A stretch of DNA of 45,544 bases from Micromonospora echinofusca (lineage in GTDB: Bacteria; Actinomycetota; Actinomycetes; Mycobacteriales; Micromonosporaceae): assembly GCF_017614955.1 (NCBI RefSeq), contig NZ_WVUH01000009.1, positions 1 to 45,544 on the forward strand. The letters are read 5' to 3'. The notes beneath the pieces were generated by a model. The model had not been told where the DNA came from. It was given only the letters and a program-made list of their open reading frames with translations, and searched no databases. This document shows, piece by piece, positions 1 to 6,661 of the stretch. Position 1 is the first letter of the stretch. Each line of letters opens with the position of its first letter. The position numbers were made by a program, and so were the translations under genes.

Positions 1-46
1 GCTCGGGGGCGCGTTTCCGGAGACAGGACTGGGGCACCGACGGCGA

Positions 47-72
47 CGGCCCCGACCGTCCGGTCGGGGCCG
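47..72 (-). terminator. Hairpin terminator of the first L,D-transpeptidase gene
   Basis: The 11-base arms CGGCCCCGACC (47-57) and GGTCGGGGCCG (62-72) are perfect complements around a 4-base loop, 22 bases past the stop codon of the leftward gene. There is no clear T-tract, as is common for actinobacterial terminators. Confidence 0.6.
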
Positions 73-93
73 CACTCCGCTTCGCGGGTCGGG

Positions 94-1386
94 TCAGGAG
101 GTGGCGCTCGGCTCCGGCTCCGCCGCCGGGCTCTCCTCGGCCGCCGCCGGCTCGTACGGCAGGGCGCTGCCCTTGACGTACTCCTCCCAGCTCATGTTCC
201 AGTCGGTCCAGCCGTTGCCGTTCTGGAGCTTGCGTTCGGTGCCCTTGACCGTGATTGGGTCACCGACCCGGGTCTGGTTGAACAGCCAGGCACCCTCGGC
301 CATCGACACGTTCACGCAGCCGTGCGACACGTTCACCCGGCCCTGCTGCCCCTCCGACCACGGCGCGGCGTGGATGAACTCGCCACCCCAGGTCAGCCGC
401 TGGGCGAAGTCGATGTCGGTGCGGTAGCCCTCCTCCGGCCCGAGCTCGGCGAAGGTGTCGAAGACCGTCTCCTTGAGCTTCTCGATGACCACCATCGTGC
501 CGCTCGACGACGGGGTGCTCTTCTTGCCCAGGCTGACCGGGATGGTGCGGATCACCTTGCCGTCCCGGGTGACCGTCATCCGCTTGGTCCTGTTGTCCAC
601 CGTCATGATCAACGCGGGGCCGATGGTGACGTCGACGGTCAGGTCGGCGCGGCCGTACCAGCCGTCGCCCATCGGCAGGCCACCGGTCTGCACCTTGTAC
701 GACACCTTCGAGCCGGCCTGCCAGAACTCCTTCGGGCGGAAGCGCACCTCGGTGGGGCTGACCCAGTGCCAGATGCCCTCCTGGGCCGGCTTCGAACGCA
801 CCGTCATCCGGCGCTGCACGTCGTCGCGGTAGTCCTCCGGGACCGCCCGGCCGAACTTCACGATCAGCGGCATGCCGACCCCCACCACCTGACCGTCACC
901 GAGGAAACTGGTCACCCGGACCTGCTTCGACGGCTTGGCCATGGTGGTGAAGCTGCTGGTGGCGGTGACCGGCTTACCGTCGTCACCGGTCGCCGTCACG
1001 GTGGCCGTGTACGTCTCGCCGTACTTCAGCGCGCCCCCCGGCAACCAGCTCGTGCCGGCCGGGTCGAGGGCCCCCTCGACGGCCTTGCCGGTGGAATCCT
1101 TCACCTCGACCGTGGTCTCGGTGGCGTCCTTCGCCTCGAAGGTGATCGCCGTCGAGGCGGGTACGTCCTTCGCGTCGGCCGCCGGAGCGGTGATCGTCGC
1201 GCTGGCCTTGGGCGGTTTCTCCCCGCCACCCTGCCAGTTGCCCGGGCCGCCACCCGGGTCGTTCCCGCCGGTGCAGGCCGAGGTGACGGCCAGCACACCG
1301 GCGAGCACCACCGCAACGAGGGTGCGGACCGGCGCCGGACGTCGGCCGGTGGCACGCTGGGTCAGCTGGTCCTGGCTAGCTCGCAT
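94..1386 (-). CDS. L,D-transpeptidase lipoprotein (Ig-like + YkuD)
   Basis: Predicted periplasmic-face enzyme that makes 3-3 crosslinks between peptidoglycan stems, or attaches proteins to them. The 430-aa product starts with a basic region and hydrophobic signal (about residues 20-36) ending in TSAC, so Cys38 is a likely lipidation site. An Ig-like region of the LdtMt2 type occupies roughly residues 60-280, and the C-terminal YkuD domain carries the catalytic SHGCVNVS motif preceded by the conserved HAAPW segment. The ATG at 1386 is chosen because GAGGGGA lies just upstream and because the signal peptide then starts normally; an ATG 39 bases further up adds an atypical polar extension. The gene lies directly downstream of a paralogue on the same strand, 161 bases apart, so it may have its own promoter. 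The family call is firm; the exact physiological crosslink is inferred. Confidence 0.9.
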   Translation of the reverse strand: MRASQDQLTQRATGRRPAPVRTLVAVVLAGVLAVTSACTGGNDPGGGPGNWQGGGEKPPKASATITAPAADAKDVPASTAITFEAKDATETTVEVKDSTGKAVEGALDPAGTSWLPGGALKYGETYTATVTATGDDGKPVTATSSFTTMAKPSKQVRVTSFLGDGQVVGVGMPLIVKFGRAVPEDYRDDVQRRMTVRSKPAQEGIWHWVSPTEVRFRPKEFWQAGSKVSYKVQTGGLPMGDGWYGRADLTVDVTIGPALIMTVDNRTKRMTVTRDGKVIRTIPVSLGKKSTPSSSGTMVVIEKLKETVFDTFAELGPEEGYRTDIDFAQRLTWGGEFIHAAPWSEGQQGRVNVSHGCVNVSMAEGAWLFNQTRVGDPITVKGTERKLQNGNGWTDWNMSWEEYVKGSALPYEPAAAEESPAAEPEPSATS

Positions 1387-1471
1387 GGTCCCCTCACAGT
1401 CCGTCCTCACGCCATCGTCTCTCACTGACGCGCGAGGACACGTACCCGTTGCCCCGGGTGAAGAGAACCAC

Positions 1472-1499
1472 TATCCCGCAACGTGCAGATAGCGGGAAT
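1472..1499 (-). terminator. Possible hairpin downstream of the second L,D-transpeptidase gene
   Basis: TCCCGC (1474-1479) pairs with GCGGGA (1492-1497), flanked by A/T bases, about 50 bases past the leftward stop codon at 1548. It is short, so it could be a weak terminator or attenuator between the two paralogues. Confidence 0.3.
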
Positions 1500-1547
1500 A
1501 ACGCCCAGCCGGCCCAGCGTGCCGGAGGCCGAGGTCAGCGGGGCGGG

Positions 1548-2816
1548 TCAGCCGAGCGCGGCGGCGTTCTGCTCGGCGACCGGGACCGCACTGCCCTTCA
1601 CGAACTCGTCCCAGCTCATGCTCCAGGCCGTCCAGCCGTTACCCGGGGTCAGCTTGCGTTCGGTACCCCGGATGGTGATCGGATCACCGACCTTGGTCTT
1701 GCCGAACAGCCACTTCGCGTTCTCCATCGACACGTTCACGCAGCCGTGCGAGACGTTGCGCCGCCCCTGGTGCTGCACCGACCAGGGCGCGGCGTGGATG
1801 TACTCGCCACCCCAGGTCAGCCGCTGCGCGAAGTCGATGTCGGTGACGTAGCGGTTCGCTGGGTCCGGATCGTCCCGGGTGTCGAAGACGGTCGACTCCT
1901 TCTTCTCCATCACCACCATCGTGCCGCTGGAGGAGGGGGTCGACTTCTTGCCCAGGCTCACCGGCAGGGTCTTGACGAGGTTGCCGTTCTCGTAGACCGT
2001 CATCTGCTTCGTGGTGTTGTCGACCTTCATCTCGAACCGGCTGCCGATCTTCCCGGTCGCGACCCGGTCGACGTTGCCGTACTTGCCGTTGCTCAACGGG
2101 ATGCCCTCCAGGGCGATCCGGACGCTGAGCGTGGTACCCGACTGCCAGTACTCCGGCGCCCGGTAGTAGGCCTGCGTGCCGTTGTCCACCCAGTGCCACG
2201 CTCCGGGCTGTGGGGGATCGGTGCGGACGAACATCCGCCGCTGCACCGCCGCCCGGTCCTTCTTCGCGATGCCCGGGGAGAACTCCACCACGACCGGCAT
2301 GGCCACCCCGTACGTCTTGTCGTCGAAGAGGTAGAGCCCGGAACCGATCAGCGACCGGGGCTTGGCCATCGTGGTGAACGTGGTCGTGCCGGTACGCCGC
2401 TGGCCGTCCGCCGTGGTGGCGGTGACGGTGGCGGTGTACGTCCGGTTGTACTTCAGCGGCTTGGCCGGTACCCAGGACGAGCCGTCCGCCCGGGCGGCTC
2501 CGGTCACCTTCTCGCCGTCCTGTCCGGTGAGGGCGACCTCGGTCACCTTCGCCCCGGCGGTGGCCGCGCCGATCTCCACGCTGACCGGCTGTTTCTTGGC
2601 GCCGGTGGCGGGCGTCACGTCCAGACCACCCGTGGCGGCGGGCGCGTTGCCGCCGTCCGGAGACGCGCTCGTCGACGGGTCACCCGTACCCGCCGACGGT
2701 GCCGTGCTCTCGCTCACGAACTGCGGTGCCACCTCGCCACCGCAGGCGGTCAGCGCCAGCGGTGCGACCAGGGCCAGGGCGGCCAGCATCGCCCGAGCCC
2801 GTGTGAACTTGCCCAT
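1548..2816 (-). CDS. L,D-transpeptidase lipoprotein (Ig-like + YkuD), paralogue
   Basis: Second L,D-transpeptidase, 422 aa, with the same architecture as its downstream neighbour. A signal peptide ends in a textbook lipobox LTAC (Cys25). A Ser/Thr/Ala/Pro linker follows, then an Ig-like region, then the YkuD catalytic domain with SHGCVNVS. The two products share long near-identical blocks in the catalytic half (for example the SLGKKSTPSSSGTMVV stretch) but diverge in the N-terminal Ig-like part, as expected of an old tandem duplication. The ATG at 2816 is chosen because GAGGTGGGG sits immediately upstream; an upstream in-frame ATG would add ten polar residues. It precedes the paralogue in the direction of transcription. 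Predicted to act on the outer face of the membrane in 3-3 crosslinking. Confidence 0.9.
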   Translation of the reverse strand: MGKFTRARAMLAALALVAPLALTACGGEVAPQFVSESTAPSAGTGDPSTSASPDGGNAPAATGGLDVTPATGAKKQPVSVEIGAATAGAKVTEVALTGQDGEKVTGAARADGSSWVPAKPLKYNRTYTATVTATTADGQRRTGTTTFTTMAKPRSLIGSGLYLFDDKTYGVAMPVVVEFSPGIAKKDRAAVQRRMFVRTDPPQPGAWHWVDNGTQAYYRAPEYWQSGTTLSVRIALEGIPLSNGKYGNVDRVATGKIGSRFEMKVDNTTKQMTVYENGNLVKTLPVSLGKKSTPSSSGTMVVMEKKESTVFDTRDDPDPANRYVTDIDFAQRLTWGGEYIHAAPWSVQHQGRRNVSHGCVNVSMENAKWLFGKTKVGDPITIRGTERKLTPGNGWTAWSMSWDEFVKGSAVPVAEQNAAALG

Positions 2817-2951
2817 CCCCACCTCGTTCACTCGGTTCTGGCGCACATCGTGCCGTACTCCCGCCCACCGCCATGACCCGTCACCGGGACTGCCGGACGA
2901 TTTGTGCTATTTACCCGATAAGCTCAACCGAAGAGGTGAGCCGGTATCCGA

Positions 2952-2982
2952 TTGGAGTGCCCCGGGAGGGCCGTGCTAGTGT
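2952..2982 (+). promoter_or_regulatory. Candidate promoter of tRNA-Lys
   Basis: TTGGAG (2952-2957) and TAGTGT (2977-2982) resemble -35 and -10 boxes 18 bases ahead of the tRNA. The 19-base spacer is slightly long, so the -35 assignment is uncertain; the -10 is convincing. Confidence 0.45.
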
Positions 2983-3000
2983 TCTCCCCGTTGCCAACGA

Positions 3001-3076
3001 GCGCCGCTAGCTCAACTGGCAGAGCAGCGGACTCTTAATCCGCGGGTTCGGGGTTCGAGTCCCTGGCGGCGCACCA
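3001..3076 (+). tRNA. tRNA-Lys (anticodon CTT)
   Basis: A complete cloverleaf can be folded. The acceptor arms GCGCCGC (3001-3007) and GCGGCGC (3066-3072) pair perfectly, followed by discriminator A and an encoded CCA (3074-3076). The anticodon arm GCGGA/TCCGC encloses the loop CTCTTAA, giving anticodon CTT, which reads AAG lysine codons. The T arm contains the GTTCGAGTC pattern. The gene lies just left of an accessory island whose boundary falls in its terminator, not in the tRNA itself. Confidence 0.97.
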
Positions 3077-3089
3077 GTAGTAACAGAGC

Positions 3090-3126
3090 AGGCCCGGTCC
3101 ATCTGGATCGGGCCTGACCCCTTTTT
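3090..3126 (+). terminator. Intrinsic terminator of tRNA-Lys
   Basis: AGGCCCGGTCC (3090-3100), a 4-base loop and GGATCGGGCCT (3105-3115) form an 11-bp stem with one G-T wobble, followed by TTTTT at 3122-3126. The right arm and T-tract recur at 6606 at the far edge of the accessory island. Confidence 0.8.
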
Positions 3127-3144
3127 CTGACCCCTACGTCAGGC
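3105..3144 (+). repeat. Left boundary direct repeat of the island
   Basis: Begins GGATCGGGCCTG, runs through a CTTTTT tract and ends CCCTACGTCAGGC. It matches 6606-6642 apart from a few substitutions and a 3-base length difference after the T-run. Confidence 0.7.
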
Positions 3145-3207
3145 GTCGAAGAGATAACCCAGCTTGTCCGTGGTCGACCGCTGAGCCTGCCGGTCGACCT
3201 CCACGCG
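3139..3207 (-). pseudogene. Possible C-terminal remnant of a tyrosine integrase
   Basis: Read leftward, this stretch ends in AQRSTTDKLGYLFDA and a stop codon right at the boundary repeat. Tyrosine recombinases of actinobacterial integrative elements often end with a similar QR-x-AADKLxxLF tail and sit immediately against the attachment site. No catalytic R-H-R-Y residues are recognisable upstream, so any such gene has been lost or scrambled. The match is short and could be chance. Confidence 0.25.
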
Positions 3208-3348
3208 ACGGCCGCCGCATCGTCTGCGGTGCGGGACGCCTGCCGGTACTGGGGGCGTCGGCGGTCGCGTCGTCTGGTGACGTCCGTGGTGTGCGGGTAG
3301 GTTCGACCTCCTGAAGGCTTTTGTCGCCAGGTGGAGGATTCCGGCAGC

Positions 3349-3876
3349 GTGTCGCACGTCGAGAAGATCACTACGGAGCTGCGTACGTTGGCCACCGGGG
3401 TCGAACGCGCGCAGGGTCTGGCTGCCGCTGCCGACCAGCAGGCGCAGGAGATCGCGTTACGGGCTGCGGGTGCCGGGTTCGCTGCGGTGGCTGCCGGGGT
3501 GGCCCGGATTCGAGGCGTGATCACCACCGTCCGGGGTGGCCTGGGTGGTCTCGCCGGTGCGGTCGGTGATGCTACGAAGGCGACTGCTGCTGTCCCGGAG
3601 CAGGCCAGTCCGGAGGAGACGATCGCCGGGCTGACGCCGGTACGTAGTGCGGTCGACGGCATCCGTGATCAGACGGCTGCGACGATCACGTACGTCGGTG
3701 AGGCGCAGCAGCTCGTCGTGGTGGTCCTCCAGGGTGGGCAGCCCGGGCCGCTGTTGCAGGCTCTGGAGAGCGTCAAGCAGGTGCTCGTCATGCTGGTCCA
3801 GCGCACCGCCACCACCGGCCAGGTTGTCGATGCGGCGATCGCCGAGGCGCGGCAGTTGGGGTCGTCGGGTAACTGA
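3349..3876 (+). CDS. DUF6244-like helical protein
   Basis: A 175-aa, almost entirely helical, alanine/glutamine-rich protein without signal peptide or membrane segment. It resembles, from memory, the DUF6244 family of Micromonospora proteins, which has no assigned function. Conserved-looking segments are TELRTLATGVERAQGLAAAADQ near the start and GQPGPLLQALESVKQVL near the end. The GTG at 3349 is chosen because GTGGAGG lies 11 bases upstream; a GTG at 3331 would overlap that ribosome-binding site. The stop codon overlaps the beginning of the open frame of the toxin remnant, suggesting that the two were translationally coupled, perhaps as an adaptor or chaperone with its toxin. That role is inference. 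Confidence 0.7.
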   Translation: MSHVEKITTELRTLATGVERAQGLAAAADQQAQEIALRAAGAGFAAVAAGVARIRGVITTVRGGLGGLAGAVGDATKATAAVPEQASPEETIAGLTPVRSAVDGIRDQTAATITYVGEAQQLVVVVLQGGQPGPLLQALESVKQVLVMLVQRTATTGQVVDAAIAEARQLGSSGN

Positions 3877-4451
3877 GCGGGGCTGCCGGCGCCGCACCGA
3901 CCAGCCCTGCCCAGACCACCCACGGTGATCCGACTCCCACGGTTGCCGTCTCGACGGACGCCGAGGGGATGGCGCCTTGGAGTAGGCGGCCCACGGGCGT
4001 GCCAGGTGGATCGCCGACCGGGCCACGAACCAGAATCAGGCCGAGGCTGGATGCCGACGAGCGGCGTCCGTTGGAGTTGGAGAACGAGTGCGCCGATACG
4101 GTGGCCCACGGGGGCTACCGAGTCCATCAGAACCCCGCGAGGCCGGAGATCGCCGAGGCACGCCGTCGTCCTCTGGGCGCCATCCGCGATGTGGCGGCGG
4201 CGCCCGTTCGGCTCAAAGAGACGCGCGGGGTGGGGTGCACGTTCCGCATAGCGAGGTCTTCGTTGAAGGCCCGTCCTGGGCCAACCGCGTCATGGAGCTG
4301 GCTGCCCCGCCAAGGCGGTTGCCAGTCGTTGTACGGGGGCGCGGAAGTCAACTTCATCGCCGCGGTAGTAGCGCACGTAGAAAAGCCGGCTCGGTGCTCG
4401 TGGTGCCCGGGAGCGGGTGCTAAACAGCGCGTCCTGTACTTGGCGCGATAG
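3873..4451 (+). pseudogene. Decayed polymorphic toxin with CdiA-CT-like nuclease start
   Basis: The frame opens at CTG (3873), overlapping the TGA of the upstream gene in the position where an ATGA overlap would be expected, so the start codon may be mutated. It reads a Pro/Thr-rich lead-in, then GPRTRIRPRLDADERR and LELENECADTVAHGGYRVHQNP. The latter matches the beginning of CdiA C-terminal tRNase-type domains (the E-N-E-x-A-D ... G-Y-x-x-x-Q-N-P signature). The rest of that domain (a PDYxIEG-like core) cannot be found in any frame after about 4140. The frame stays open to 4451 but the sequence there is unrecognisable and runs antisense over the 3' end of the next gene. I therefore call a truncated pseudogene; an intact novel protein starting at ATG 3969 is the alternative. 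Confidence 0.5.
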
Positions 4452-5204
4452 CGCCAACAGTGCGTCCTCAGTCGCCGCCTCCTTGACCCGCCGTGCGGCT
4501 CTCAGTGCCTCGTCCTCCGCGAAGGTGCACACGCGATCCCGCTCCTTCGCGATTGCCCGCTGCTGTCGAAAGGTGTCGATCCCGAGCAATAGGCCACCGA
4601 GTGACGGGACGAACCAGCGCAGGATGATCTCGCCGATGGTGAAGCCACCAATGATGCCGACTGCGAGCCCTGCGACGGTCCACGCCACGATGATTCCGAG
4701 GACGACGTTGGCGTACCTGCGACAGATCCGTGACCTCCACCCCAGGTTCTGTATCTGACGTGCGAGGACGTCGAATGGTCTCGGCAGGTTTGGTACTTTG
4801 TCCCATTCATCGGCTATTCGTTGGCTTTTGAACTTTTTGCTCAGTCGACTCGCGTCCTCCCACCGGACCTGTGGGCCGGCGATCACGGTGTTCCACGGAA
4901 GCTGAAACAGTTCTACCTCGAACATCTCCTGCAGCTTGGCCGCGCGAAGCAGTTCTCCGTCCAGCCATGATGCGAGCCCGATCGAGTATGCGCCGGCCCA
5001 CAATGCGCCAGCGACGGTGACCCAAGTCGCTGGGAGCGCAGACAGCGTCACCACGGCGCCGGCCGCAGCAATGATCGCCGATACCGTAAGCCGAACTCCG
5101 GAGAGGATGCGAACCCTCTGATGCGAGACGGACATTGCCTGCAAAGCAGTGACCTCTGAGGGCGTGATGATGGCTTTCACGAACAGGGGTGCGGGCTGGG
5201 ACAC
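4290..5204 (-). CDS. S-4TM-like four-helix membrane protein (putative immunity effector)
   Basis: A 304-aa protein with four predicted transmembrane helices in two pairs (about residues 41-58, 62-79, 166-184 and 188-208). A soluble segment between the pairs begins AAKLQEMFEVELFQLPWN, and a charged C-terminal tail follows. The Q-E-x-F-x-x-x-[LV]-F-x-L-P-W-N pattern with a later R-x-R-x-C-R-R-Y-A before helix 3 is the hallmark, as I remember it, of the S-4TM family (SMODS-associating 4TM effector), thought to disrupt membranes when triggered by nucleotide second messengers. Usual partners are CD-NTase cyclases; none is seen here. Instead a kinase-fold gene diverges from its 5' end. The GTG at 5204 has no ribosome-binding site, but TAGAGT lies 6 bases upstream, so translation may be leaderless; internal starts at 5180 or 5135 are possible. 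Confidence 0.7.
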   Translation of the reverse strand: MSQPAPLFVKAIITPSEVTALQAMSVSHQRVRILSGVRLTVSAIIAAAGAVVTLSALPATWVTVAGALWAGAYSIGLASWLDGELLRAAKLQEMFEVELFQLPWNTVIAGPQVRWEDASRLSKKFKSQRIADEWDKVPNLPRPFDVLARQIQNLGWRSRICRRYANVVLGIIVAWTVAGLAVGIIGGFTIGEIILRWFVPSLGGLLLGIDTFRQQRAIAKERDRVCTFAEDEALRAARRVKEAATEDALLALSRQVQDALFSTRSRAPRAPSRLFYVRYYRGDEVDFRAPVQRLATALAGQPAP

Positions 5205-5269
5205 GCGGGTACTCTACCGGGCAACGGCGACGACGGCCGCTCAGCCGAAGCCGGGTAGTGTCGAAGCTG
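5205..5269. promoter_or_regulatory. Compact divergent promoter region of the S-4TM/kinase pair
   Basis: Sixty-five bases separate the two start codons. On the minus strand TAGAGT (5216-5211) is 6 bases before the GTG. On the plus strand TAGTGT (5256-5261) is 8 bases before the ATG. Both are good actinobacterial -10 boxes at leaderless spacing; no clear -35 boxes are seen. Shared control of the two genes is likely. Confidence 0.45.
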
Positions 5270-6451
5270 ATGAACAGGGATGCAGGGCGGGTAGCTTCAG
5301 GGGTTGGTCTATACCTCGGTGACCCTGTGGTGGTCCGGGCGGCTGAGGCGTGGGCGCGCGATCATGCCGTGACGGTAGAAATTCCAGACGAACCATGGCG
5401 GCGGCAAGGCGGAAGCGGCGCCCTGTTGGCACGGCTCCGAATCGTTCCTACCTCAGGGCGCCAAGGTCCGTCGGATGTGCTCATGAAGGTTTGCTCTAAA
5501 GGAAGCCCTGCGCGCGAGCCGGCGAATCACGAAGACGCCTGGATCCGTTCACCGAATTTCGCCGACCGGCACCTTTTCCGGCAGAATTTTGCTCCAAGAT
5601 TTGTCGAAGATGGCCGGGTTCTGATGTTCCTCGACTCATCTGAGACGCTGTCCAGTAGCCGGACACTCGGCGAGCTGCCGGTTGCGTTGCAGTCGGACGG
5701 CGCGGCTGCAACCGCCCGGCTGGTCTTGGGTGAATGGAACTCGTCCACCACTTGGCAACGCAAGACCATTTCAGCCGACGCCTTCCTCCGTATCGAGCTT
5801 CGCGGAGCGTTGGACGCGGGCCGGTCGGCCTATCGGTGGGCTGAGCGTGCTGGGCTTTTGGCTGTCGGTATGGACTGGATCAATACGCCGATCGGGGGTC
5901 ACCGTCGTGCGCCCAACCCGATTCAACTCTCCAAACTCGACTCCGTCGTCAGTAAGCTCGAAGTCGAGTACTTGTGCGGGAATACTCACGGCGACCTGCA
6001 CGTCGACAACATTATTGTCCCGCTGGCGGCCGATGGATCACCGGAGTATGACCAAATCCGGCTCATCGACCTATCCGGGTTTGATCCCTCCGCGCCGCTA
6101 TCGCGGGATGTAGCCACCCTCCTCCTGTCCTCGATCCTGCCAACCGTCCAGGCGGGGATCTCCGAGGCTGACACGCGCACCCTCGTGCATCTGTTGACCA
6201 GGACCGATCGGACCGGCGTAAAGGCGGACTCGCTGGCAGTTGCCCGCATCGTTCGAGCAGTTCACGCCGCTGTCGCGGCAGGGCTCGGCGCCGACCTGCG
6301 CCGCATTTTCCACGCGCAGTACCTGTTGTCGCTTCTGGCGCAAGCGATTGTCTACACCTCCTACAGCAACCTCGGCGTGGCTGGCCGTCGCTGGTATTTT
6401 TCCCTGGGCGTCGAGGCAGCCAACGCGTTCTTGGATGTCGCCAAAGCGTGA
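5270..6451 (+). CDS. Kinase-fold (APH/TCAD9-like) protein of the island
   Basis: A 393-aa soluble protein with the marks of the protein-kinase/aminoglycoside-phosphotransferase fold. There is a Gly-rich N-lobe stretch (RRQGGSG, about 45-50) followed by a likely beta-3 lysine in VLMKV (Lys73). The catalytic loop is HGDLHVDN (His240, Asp242, Asn247) and a metal-binding Asp lies in LIDLSGF (Asp267). All key catalytic positions look intact. The length and the long insert between lobes fit proteins labelled ternary complex associated domain 9 in NTP-dependent conflict systems, but I cannot confirm that family without a search. The ATG at 5270 fits a leaderless transcript from TAGTGT at 5256; GTG 5258 is an alternative. 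It diverges from the S-4TM-like gene, suggesting it senses infection or controls that effector. Codons are less GC-biased than in flanking genes. Confidence 0.7.
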   Translation: MNRDAGRVASGVGLYLGDPVVVRAAEAWARDHAVTVEIPDEPWRRQGGSGALLARLRIVPTSGRQGPSDVLMKVCSKGSPAREPANHEDAWIRSPNFADRHLFRQNFAPRFVEDGRVLMFLDSSETLSSSRTLGELPVALQSDGAAATARLVLGEWNSSTTWQRKTISADAFLRIELRGALDAGRSAYRWAERAGLLAVGMDWINTPIGGHRRAPNPIQLSKLDSVVSKLEVEYLCGNTHGDLHVDNIIVPLAADGSPEYDQIRLIDLSGFDPSAPLSRDVATLLLSSILPTVQAGISEADTRTLVHLLTRTDRTGVKADSLAVARIVRAVHAAVAAGLGADLRRIFHAQYLLSLLAQAIVYTSYSNLGVAGRRWYFSLGVEAANAFLDVAKA

Positions 6452-6605
6452 TAATTTCTGACCGCGATCCGTGCGTCGCGCGTTCCGGTGGCGTCTTTGA
6501 TCGGAACGGTGGTTCGGCTAGCCCTTGACCCCGGCTACGAGTCGCGCGCCGATATGGTGCTGATTCGCCCCGATCCCACTCACGCGGCACCACCGCCACT
6601 CAGCC

Positions 6606-6642
6606 GGATCGGGCCTGCTCCCTTTTTGGCCCTACGTCAGGC
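6606..6642 (+). repeat. Right boundary direct repeat of the island
   Basis: Copy of the 3105-3144 repeat: GGATCGGGCCTG, CTCCCTTTTT, then CCCTACGTCAGGC. The left hairpin arm found beside the tRNA is absent here. The 153 bases between the kinase-fold gene and this repeat contain no convincing gene. Confidence 0.7.
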
Positions 6643-6661
6643 AGCCAGCGGTGGGCCGCGC

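Larger units (their letters stand above)
3105..6642. mobile_element. Candidate accessory island next to tRNA-Lys
   Basis: The segment is bounded by imperfect direct repeats (3105-3144 and 6606-6642) that both carry the right arm of the tRNA-Lys terminator, a T-run and CCCTACGTCAGGC. Only the left copy keeps the left hairpin arm, so the right copy is what an insertion with target duplication would leave. Inside are lineage-specific genes: a DUF6244-like protein, a toxin remnant, an S-4TM-like membrane protein and a kinase-fold protein. Parts of it, especially about 4300-6450, are visibly less GC-rich than the surroundings, with many A/T-ending codons. No intact integrase is present, so it is either immobile or mobilised in trans. 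The island interpretation is inference. Confidence 0.55.

Noticed and set aside
3925..4423. Two other plus-strand frames over the toxin remnant
   Set aside because: Neither contains the missing part of the nuclease domain nor any other motif, so a simple frameshift repair was not supported.
6525..6560. TTGACC ... GATATG as a promoter right of the kinase-fold gene
   Set aside because: The spacing is 20 bases and no gene follows in that direction; the next gene is on the other strand.
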